This document shows positions 7,851 through 13,418 of a stretch of DNA of 13,418 nucleotides, piece by piece. The notes beneath the pieces are model-generated. The model had not been told where the DNA came from, searched no databases, and saw only the letters and a program-made list of their open reading frames with translations. This stretch comes from Bacteroidales bacterium (GTDB taxonomy: Bacteria; Bacteroidota; Bacteroidia; Bacteroidales; UBA932): the NCBI GenBank assembly GCA_023230265.1, contig JALNXR010000029.1, positions 1-13,418 of the forward strand, given 5' to 3'. How positions within the stretch are numbered: position 1 is the stretch's first letter; every line of letters begins with the position of its first letter. The translations under genes were made by a program, and so were the position numbers.

Positions 7851-7920
7851 CTTGGATAAGTAAGTAAGTCGGATTGTATAATAAACTTAAAAGTAATTCA
7901 CTCGGATTTTTAAAATCAGG

Positions 7921-7951
7921 CAAATATATTTCTATTTTCATTTATATGAAA
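7921..7951 (-). promoter_or_regulatory. Bacteroidota-type promoter for arginine decarboxylase
   Basis: Read on the minus strand, bases 7928-7921 are TATATTTG, a full match to the Bacteroidota -7 consensus TAnnTTTG. Nineteen bases further upstream, 7951-7948 read TTTC, three of four matches to the -33 box TTTG. Transcription would begin near 7914, giving a leader of about 64 bases before the decarboxylase ATG at 7850. Predicted by pattern only. Confidence 0.5.
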
Positions 7952-7979
7952 AAATGATTGAATATAATTGTTATTTTTG
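7945..7979 (+). promoter_or_regulatory. Bacteroidota-type promoter for tamL
   Basis: Bases 7972-7979 read TATTTTTG, a full match to the -7 consensus TAnnTTTG. A weak -33 candidate TATG lies at 7945-7948, with a 23-base spacer that is slightly long. Transcription would begin near 7985, just upstream of the ATG at 7999, and downstream of the alternative ATG at 7954. The region is AT-rich, so a chance match is possible. Confidence 0.4.
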
Positions 7980-7998
7980 TGGAAACAATCTCGGATCT

Positions 7999-10269
7999 AT
8001 GGGAAAAATCTCCCCTTTACTCATTATTTCTCTTGTACTTATATCCTGCAGTACAGTTAGGATCATTCCACAGGGTTCCTCAAGACTTAAAGAGAATATT
8101 ATATCTGTTCCAAAAAACTTTGATGTTGAGGAGAATTCCCTGCAACCCTATATAAGACAGAAACCAAACACAAAATTTCTTTTTGGTATTAATCCCTTTC
8201 TTGTAATATACAACTGGAGCAACGGAAAGGATGATGACTGGGATAAGTTTGTTAAAAGCATAGGCCAGCCACCTGTCATTTATGACAGTATCCTTACTTC
8301 GAGAAGCCGGGAAAACCTTGAGAAGCATCTTGAATATCTCGGTTATTACCACTCCCGTGTGAGATATGAGAGTAAAACCTCAGGCAAAAAGACATCGGTC
8401 AAATATATCATACAACCAGGTCAACGATATGTAATCAGTAAGATTGAATACGGAATTCCTGACAGGCAGATCAGTGAATATGTATTGGCTGATTCTTCCA
8501 ACAGGCTCTTCAAGACAGGGGATTTCCTTTCTGAATCCCTGCTTGCCAAAGAAAGCGAGAGAATTTCCTCACTCTTGAGAGAGGAGGGATATTACAATTT
8601 CTCAAGCGGTTATATTGTTTTTGATGCAGATACCTCTTTTGCAGACAGTAGTGCACATGTCAGAATCAGGGTTCAGAATTATATGAGGAGTGAAAACAGC
8701 AAAGATTCACGTTCCCACCGTAAATATGTTATCAATTCTGTTAATATTCTCCCGGACAATAGTTCCTCCAGGGGACGCAGGAATGTAGAAAACCCTCCCG
8801 ACAGCGTTACAATAGACTCTTTAACCGTTATATATTCGAGAGGCCGCAATTTCAATCCCGCTGTTCTGGCCAGGATAAACAGAATCAGACCGGGATCAAT
8901 CTACAACGAAAAACTGGTGAATACAACTTACAACCGTTTTGTCTCCCTGAGATTTTTTTCCGGTGTAAATCTTCAGTTTGACGATGTTACACCTCCTGAG
9001 GAGATGTACGATACCGGCAAACCCGGGAAGGTGGACTGTACCATCAGGCTAACACCATCCAGATCACAAGGATATAAGATTAATCTGGAGGTGTCCAGCA
9101 ACTCAAACAATCTTTTCGGTATATCTCCCGCAATCTCTTACTATCACAAAAATATCTTCAAAGGGGGAGAGTGGCTGAATCTGGGGCTTATGGGTAACTT
9201 CCAGTCTAAACTTAATTCGTCTGTAAAATCGAACGAATTGGGGATTTCAGCCGGTATTTCCATACCTCAGTTTCTCTTTCTTCCCGACAGATTATTTTCC
9301 AACACACTGCCCAGAACTGAGGTGAACACAAGTTACAACTTCCAGAGCAGACCAGAGTTCACACGTAATCTGATATCTTTTAATTTTGGATATACCTGGC
9401 AGATGGGGGAGAGGTTCTACTACAGATTCAATCCGGCCCAGCTGAATGTAATTAAATTGTTTAATCTGAGTGATCAGTTTTTTCTGAGTCTCTCAGATCC
9501 GCTACTCAGAAATGCCTACCGGAATCACTTTGATGTCGGGTCGGGCCTGACTCTTTACTACACAACTGATCCCTCCCCAAATCCAATGAATTCTTTTTTC
9601 TACATAAGAATGTCCAATGATCTGGCAGGAAATATACTAAGTCTTTTTAATTCTGTTATGCCCACCGATTCTACAGGTTCCAGAACTATTTGGAGAACAG
9701 CCTATGCCCAGTACTATCGCGGAGACCTTACTGTAGGCTATACTCACAGAATCTCAACCAGATCCTCTTTTGCAACCCGGTTTAATCTTGGAGTAGGATA
9801 TGCCTACGGAAACTCCTCTGCAATTCCTTACGAAAAGCTCTTCTATTCAGGAGGGGCAAACAGTATGAGAGGATGGCAGGCAAGATCCCTGGGGCCAGGA
9901 TCGGCACCTGTGGATACCACCTTCTCTATTGCGAACCAGACTGGTGATGTTAAAATTGAGTTTAATGCTGAGTACCGTTTTCCTCTTTTCTGGAAGCTTG
10001 AAGGGGCTCTTTTTACAGATGTCGGGAATATTTGGAATCTAAACAATGAACCGGGAAAGGAGGCTGCTCTCTTTAAAATCAGGGACTTTTATAAAACTCT
10101 GGCTTTTAACTGGGGTACAGGTGTCAGGCTCAATTTTGACTTTTTGATACTCAGACTGGATCTTGGGATGGTAGCATATGATCCGAGAGCTGACCGGTGG
10201 TACGGACTCAATAAATGGTTCACTAAAGATACCTACTCTCTGCAGTTTGGTGTCGGATATCCTTTTTAA
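7999..10269 (+). CDS. tamL: TamL: lipoprotein form of the Omp85 protein TamA (BamA/TamA family)
   Basis: Outer-membrane Omp85 protein of 756 residues from the chosen start; Bacteroidota TamL is a TamA homologue with a lipid anchor, thought to work with TamB in outer-membrane assembly. MGKISPLLIISLVLISC is a lipoprotein signal peptide: Lys3, a hydrophobic core, and Cys17 after L-I-S as a lipobox. Then come POTRA-like repeats (roughly 80-340, for example LEKHLEYLGYYHSRVRYES and NRFVSLRFFSGVNLQFDDV), and a C-terminal beta barrel (about 355-756) with the Omp85 loop motif GGANSMRGW (618-626) and a terminal Phe (VGYPF). An upstream in-frame ATG at 7954 adds 15 residues including two Cys. I prefer 7999 because it gives a normal signal peptide and a -7 promoter box lies at 7972-7979. 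It is divergent from the decarboxylase gene. No tamB follows; the next gene is convergent kdsA. TamL versus another Omp85 lipoprotein is by architecture. Confidence 0.85.
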   Translation: MGKISPLLIISLVLISCSTVRIIPQGSSRLKENIISVPKNFDVEENSLQPYIRQKPNTKFLFGINPFLVIYNWSNGKDDDWDKFVKSIGQPPVIYDSILTSRSRENLEKHLEYLGYYHSRVRYESKTSGKKTSVKYIIQPGQRYVISKIEYGIPDRQISEYVLADSSNRLFKTGDFLSESLLAKESERISSLLREEGYYNFSSGYIVFDADTSFADSSAHVRIRVQNYMRSENSKDSRSHRKYVINSVNILPDNSSSRGRRNVENPPDSVTIDSLTVIYSRGRNFNPAVLARINRIRPGSIYNEKLVNTTYNRFVSLRFFSGVNLQFDDVTPPEEMYDTGKPGKVDCTIRLTPSRSQGYKINLEVSSNSNNLFGISPAISYYHKNIFKGGEWLNLGLMGNFQSKLNSSVKSNELGISAGISIPQFLFLPDRLFSNTLPRTEVNTSYNFQSRPEFTRNLISFNFGYTWQMGERFYYRFNPAQLNVIKLFNLSDQFFLSLSDPLLRNAYRNHFDVGSGLTLYYTTDPSPNPMNSFFYIRMSNDLAGNILSLFNSVMPTDSTGSRTIWRTAYAQYYRGDLTVGYTHRISTRSSFATRFNLGVGYAYGNSSAIPYEKLFYSGGANSMRGWQARSLGPGSAPVDTTFSIANQTGDVKIEFNAEYRFPLFWKLEGALFTDVGNIWNLNNEPGKEAALFKIRDFYKTLAFNWGTGVRLNFDFLILRLDLGMVAYDPRADRWYGLNKWFTKDTYSLQFGVGYPF

Positions 10270-10306
10270 ATAATGTCCTTCAAAGAATTCCGGTAGCTTG
10301 AATATC

Positions 10307-11122
10307 TTATAAAGCTTTTGAGAGTTTTAAGATTTTGATTAAGAGATTCTCGAGTTTTTCCAGTTTTAACATATTGGCACCATCCGATAAAGCCTTTGAG
10401 GGATCAGGATGAGTTTCCAGAAACAGTCCGTCTGCTCCGGCAGCAATACCGGCCTTTGCCATTGTTTCAATCAACTCAGGCATACCTCCCGATACTCCGG
10501 TGTTTTGATTGGGTTGCTGAAGGCTGTGGGTTACATCGTAGATCACAGGGTAGCCAAAACTCTTCATTACAGGGATTGATCTAAAATCAACCACAAGATC
10601 TGTGTAGCCAAACTGAGTACCTCTCTCTGTGATAAAAATGTTGTTGTTACCCTTTGCAGATACTTTCTGTGCTGCAAATTTCATAGAAGCAGGGGAGAGG
10701 AACTGCCCTTTTTTTATGTTTACAAATTTTCCTGTCAAAGCAGCAGCTTCAAGCAGATCTGTCTGCCTTGATAAAAAGGCTGGTATCTGAAGCACATCCA
10801 CACCAAATGATGCAGCAAGGGATGCTTCTGAAGGATTGTGAATGTCTGTCAGAACGGGAACCTTGAGTTTTTCTCTGATACTTTTGAGTACGGCAAGACC
10901 TTCATTATCACCAATTCCTGTAAATGAATCAGATCTTGAGCGGTTTGCTTTCCTATATGAAGCTTTAAAAATAAATGGTATTCCATACCCGGAAGTTATC
11001 TCTTTTAATTTGGATGCAATATTAAATGTAATCTCTTCTCCTTCAATGACACAAGGACCGGCTATAAGAAAAAATCCGGTAGTACTGTTATGGTTAAAAT
11101 TTTCAATTCCACTGATTATCAT
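10307..11122 (-). CDS. kdsA: 3-deoxy-8-phosphooctulonate synthase (Kdo-8-P synthase), metal-dependent type
   Basis: 271-residue cytoplasmic TIM-barrel enzyme that condenses phosphoenolpyruvate with arabinose 5-phosphate to give Kdo-8-phosphate, the first committed step to the Kdo sugar of LPS. Family marks are IAGPCVIEGE (20-29), FKASYRKANRS (52-62), VLTDIHNPSEA (90-100), QIPAFLSRQTDLL (112-124), NIKKGQFLSP (135-144) and ERGTQFGY (166-173). The four metal ligands known from Aquifex KdsA are all matched: Cys24 in GPC, His199 in DVTHS, Glu236 in FLETHP and Asp247 in LSDGANM. The metal-independent E. coli type has Asn at the Cys position, so this is the metal-dependent class. The length is normal. 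It lies 29 bases after rarA on the same strand, so the two are probably co-transcribed; convergent tamL ends 37 bases away. No other Kdo or lipid A gene is in the window. Confidence 0.96.
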   Translation of the reverse strand: MIISGIENFNHNSTTGFFLIAGPCVIEGEEITFNIASKLKEITSGYGIPFIFKASYRKANRSRSDSFTGIGDNEGLAVLKSIREKLKVPVLTDIHNPSEASLAASFGVDVLQIPAFLSRQTDLLEAAALTGKFVNIKKGQFLSPASMKFAAQKVSAKGNNNIFITERGTQFGYTDLVVDFRSIPVMKSFGYPVIYDVTHSLQQPNQNTGVSGGMPELIETMAKAGIAAGADGLFLETHPDPSKALSDGANMLKLEKLENLLIKILKLSKAL

Positions 11123-11151
11123 AATGCTAAAAACTAATAAATGTATTGATG

Positions 11152-12447
11152 TTATTTTTTATTCTTCCAGACTCTGTCCAAATATTTTTTTATGTCGTTC
11201 TCTCTGGGATTTTCGCCAGGAGTGTAAAAAGTTTTCCCTTTAAGTGCAGATGGCATATACTCCTGATCAACAAAGTTGTTCTCGTAGGAGTGGGCATACT
11301 TGTAATCTTTTCCGTATCCAAGCTCCTCCATCAACTTAGTGGGAGCATTTCTTAGATGAAGCGGAACAGGGAGATCTCCTGATTTTGTGACCTCTTCCAG
11401 GGCAGAGTCTATTGCCTCTATAGCTGTATTACTCTTTAGTGAGGTTGCAAGGTAGAGCGCTGTTTCTGAAAGAATTATCCTTGCCTCAGGCATACCCGTC
11501 CTGTGAACTGCGCTAAAGCAGGCCTCTGCCAGCAACAGAGCGTTGGGATTGGCAAGTCCAATATCCTCAGCAGCCAGAACAACCATTCTTCTGGCGATAA
11601 ACAGTGGATCTTCACCTGCAGCCAACATTCTGGCCATCCAATATATAGCCCCGTCAGGATCTGATCCTCTCAGGCTTTTTATAAAAGCGGAGATTATATC
11701 ATAGTGCATATCTCCGCTCTTGTCATATTGTGCAATATTCTTCTGAAGTTTGTCCTTAACCGTTTTGTTATCAATAATTACGGAGTCGCCGGGGGAGAGG
11801 TTGGCTGTAATTATATCAATGATATTCAATAGTTTTCTGGCGTCTCCACCTGAATACCTAAAGAGAGACTCCTTACCGGTTATCTTGATTTTTAATTTCT
11901 TTAATATGATGTCATCTTTAAGAGCTCTCTCTAGAAGTGATTCAAGTGATTGTACATCAAGTGATTTGAGTACATAGACCTGACACCTGGATAAAAGGGG
12001 AGAGATCACTTCAAAAGAGGGGTTCTCTGTTGTCGCACCAATAAGTGTCAGAGTGCCATCCTCCACGGCACCAAGCAGGGCATCCTGCTGACTTTTGCTG
12101 AACCTGTGGATCTCATCGATAAAAAGTATTGGCCTTGGCTTTTTAAATAAGGAATTATCTCTGGCCTTATCGATTATCTCCCTGATATCCTTGACTCCTG
12201 AATTTATAGCCGAGAGATGATAGAAGGGACGTTCAAGCTGATTTGAAATAATTCTTGCAAGAGTTGTTTTACCAACACCGGGAGGACCCCAAAGAATGAA
12301 TGATGTCAGGTTCCCTGATTCAATCATGGTTCTCAGAACAGAACCTTTGCCAATAAGATGATCCTGGCCTACATATTCATCGAGATTAGCCGGCCTCATT
12401 CTTTCCGGAAGGGGAGGTATGGCCGTTTTAAGGTTCTCTTGATTCAT
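11152..12447 (-). CDS. rarA: Replication-associated recombination protein RarA (MgsA), AAA+ ATPase
   Basis: 431-residue AAA+ ATPase related to clamp-loader subunits and eukaryotic WRNIP1. It acts at stalled replication forks and single-strand gaps, working with SSB. Visible elements are the N-terminal family box PPLPERMRPANLDEYVGQDH (11-30), Walker A GPPGVGKTT (54-62), Walker B ILFIDEIHRF (107-116), sensor 1 GATTENPSF (137-145), the arginine finger in LLSR (R154) and sensor 2 SGGDARKLLN (199-208, R204). The C-terminal tetramerisation region includes HYDIISAFIKSLRGSDPDGAIYWMARM and HLRNAPTKLMEELGYGKDYKYAHSY in its usual order. RuvB and DnaX are excluded by these C-terminal motifs. Length matches the family (about 420-450). 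It is first of a leftward pair with kdsA. I found no exact TAnnTTTG box upstream on the minus strand. Confidence 0.96.
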   Translation of the reverse strand: MNQENLKTAIPPLPERMRPANLDEYVGQDHLIGKGSVLRTMIESGNLTSFILWGPPGVGKTTLARIISNQLERPFYHLSAINSGVKDIREIIDKARDNSLFKKPRPILFIDEIHRFSKSQQDALLGAVEDGTLTLIGATTENPSFEVISPLLSRCQVYVLKSLDVQSLESLLERALKDDIILKKLKIKITGKESLFRYSGGDARKLLNIIDIITANLSPGDSVIIDNKTVKDKLQKNIAQYDKSGDMHYDIISAFIKSLRGSDPDGAIYWMARMLAAGEDPLFIARRMVVLAAEDIGLANPNALLLAEACFSAVHRTGMPEARIILSETALYLATSLKSNTAIEAIDSALEEVTKSGDLPVPLHLRNAPTKLMEELGYGKDYKYAHSYENNFVDQEYMPSALKGKTFYTPGENPRENDIKKYLDRVWKNKK

Positions 12448-12553
12448 TTAATTGTATTGTGACAGACAAAACCATATTCCGATTTCCTATTTAACATAAT
12501 ATAAATTGTGTTGCAAATAAAAATATCAAAATAAGGTTAGATTTTATTAAATT

Positions 12554-12561
12554 TACATTTA
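12554..12561 (+). promoter_or_regulatory. Weak -7-like box upstream of rlmD
   Basis: TACATTTA matches the Bacteroidota -7 consensus TAnnTTTG at every fixed position but the last. It lies about 45 bases before the rlmD ATG in the 159-base spacer between divergent rarA and rlmD. No TTTG -33 box stands at the expected distance, and the spacer is very AT-rich, so chance is a real possibility. Nothing else was recognised in this spacer. Confidence 0.22.
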
Positions 12562-12606
12562 GCGAATTTAACAATAAAAGTTAATTTAGCAGCTTAAAAT
12601 TCTCAT

Positions 12607-13418
12607 ATGGTTAAAAAAACTCCCCAAATACTTGAATCCGTTAAAATTGAATCTGTTGCTTCTGAAGGTAAGGCAATTGCACATATCAACGGTAAAGTTC
12701 TCTTTGTTACAAATGCAATTCCCGGAGATGTAGCTGACATCCGGATTCTCCGTTCCAGAAAAGGTTATATGGAGGGTAAAATCCTCAGGTTTTCAGAACT
12801 TTCCCCGGACAGAACTGAGCCTGTATGCAGCCATTTTGGTGTTTGCGGAGGTTGTAAATGGCAGATGCTCCCCTACCGGCTTCAGCTAAAATTCAAGGAA
12901 CAACAGGTTATTGATCAGCTTAAAAGGATTGGCAGGTTAGATTTGCCTGAAATCTCTCCCATACTGGGTTCAGAAAAGATTTATGAGTACCGGAATAAGC
13001 TTGAATTTACCTTTTCTGCCAACAGGTGGATAGAGAAATATTCAGAAGCTGAAAATATTGAAGATGAGCAAAGAAAAGCATTGGGTTTTCACATCTCGGG
13101 TATGTTTGATAAGGTTCTGGATATAAAAAAATGTTATCTTCAACCTGAACCTTCTAATGAGGTAAGATTGTTTATCAAAGAGTTTGCCCTTGCAAACGGT
13201 CTCACTTTCTTCAATCTCAGAGAGCAAACCGGATTTCTGAGAAATATTCAGTTCAGGAATTCGTCCATTGGCCAGACAATGGTCACTGTGGTCTTTTATT
13301 ATGAAGACAAAGAAAAGATCAGCTTGCTTTTAGATGCTGTAAGATTGAAGTTTATAGAGCTTACCTCAATAAATTATATAATTAACGATAAGAAAAATGA
13401 TTCTATCTCCGATCTTCC
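12607..13418 (+). CDS. rlmD: 23S rRNA (uracil-5-)-methyltransferase RlmD/TrmA family, N-terminal part (3' end outside window)
   Basis: The frame from the ATG at 12607 stays open to the right edge (270 codons), so the gene continues outside; full-length members are about 450-480 residues. The enzyme makes 5-methyluridine in RNA, in E. coli at U1939 of 23S rRNA, using S-adenosylmethionine. Residues 7-62 form a TRAM RNA-binding domain (GKAIAHINGKVLFVTNAIPGD pattern, residues 21-41). A [4Fe-4S] cluster site follows with Cys74, Cys80 and Cys83 (CSHFGVCGGCKWQ), and Cys176 (DIKKCYLQ) as the fourth ligand. YEYRNKLEFTFS (126-137) is the typical family segment. The catalytic SAM-binding domain with its cysteine nucleophile lies beyond the window. 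Whether it modifies U1939, U747 or both (RlmCD-like) cannot be told. It is divergent from rarA, and no clear ribosome binding site precedes the ATG, as is usual in Bacteroidota. Confidence 0.92.
   Translation, partial: MVKKTPQILESVKIESVASEGKAIAHINGKVLFVTNAIPGDVADIRILRSRKGYMEGKILRFSELSPDRTEPVCSHFGVCGGCKWQMLPYRLQLKFKEQQVIDQLKRIGRLDLPEISPILGSEKIYEYRNKLEFTFSANRWIEKYSEAENIEDEQRKALGFHISGMFDKVLDIKKCYLQPEPSNEVRLFIKEFALANGLTFFNLREQTGFLRNIQFRNSSIGQTMVTVVFYYEDKEKISLLLDAVRLKFIELTSINYIINDKKNDSISDL

Noticed and set aside
7857..7868. Three tandem copies of TAAG just upstream of the decarboxylase start
   Set aside because: Only three copies in an AT-rich leader; too short to suggest phase variation or a binding array.
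10270..10316. Possible terminator hairpin between tamL and kdsA (TTCAA/TTGAA or AGCTT/AAGCT pairs)
   Set aside because: Stems are only about five AT-rich pairs with long loops and no convincing T run; not enough to call a terminator.
10842..11355. Plus-strand open frames of 133 and 69 codons across kdsA and the end of rarA
   Set aside because: They are antisense to two clearly conserved genes and resemble no known protein; coding is unlikely.
12448..12606. Possible small RNA or riboswitch in the AT-rich spacer between rarA and rlmD
   Set aside because: No stable stem or known riboswitch core is visible; AT content alone explains the look of the region.

Overview
The window looks like ordinary core chromosome from a Gram-negative member of the Bacteroidota, probably Bacteroidales-like. 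The reasons are a TatAC pair without TatB, a short Bacteroidota-type arginine decarboxylase, a TamA homologue that is a lipoprotein (TamL), promoter boxes matching the Bacteroidota -7 consensus TAnnTTTG, few clear Shine-Dalgarno sequences, and moderately AT-rich DNA. The lineage is inferred from gene content only. KdsA and TamL both imply an outer membrane with Kdo-containing LPS. I saw no tRNA or rRNA gene, CRISPR array, insertion sequence, prophage gene or toxin-antitoxin pair.

Layout. Positions 2-5762 carry one tightly packed rightward operon: valS (5' end outside the window), a YbgC-type thioesterase, tatA, tatC, an ABC-F ATPase and rlmB. Gaps are 8-11 bases, or neighbouring genes overlap (8 and 23 bases). 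Positions 5743-7850 carry a leftward pair: an arginine decarboxylase, then a second SpoU/TrmH-family RNA methyltransferase whose start shares one base with the decarboxylase stop. The last 20 bases of this methyltransferase overlap the end of rlmB tail to tail. From the divergent region at 7851-7998, tamL runs rightward to 10269. Positions 10307-12447 hold a leftward pair, rarA then kdsA. After a 159-base divergent spacer, rlmD starts at 12607 and runs off the right edge.

How the genes relate. Five of the twelve genes act on translation or rRNA (valS, ABC-F, rlmB, the second SpoU enzyme, rlmD). Four concern the envelope (tatA, tatC, tamL, kdsA). The rest are polyamine synthesis (arginine decarboxylase), genome maintenance (rarA) and a thioesterase. 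This is a typical housekeeping mix, not a pathway cluster.

No gap between genes exceeds 300 bases. The two longest (about 148 and 159 bases) are divergent promoter regions; the first holds two back-to-back Bacteroidota-like promoters. I found no strong terminator hairpin. I do not see an undescribed biological system. The findings below are small: a convergent methyltransferase overlap, a signature-motif change in the ABC-F protein, a start-site correction for tamL, a compact divergent promoter, and tamL without tamB beside it.
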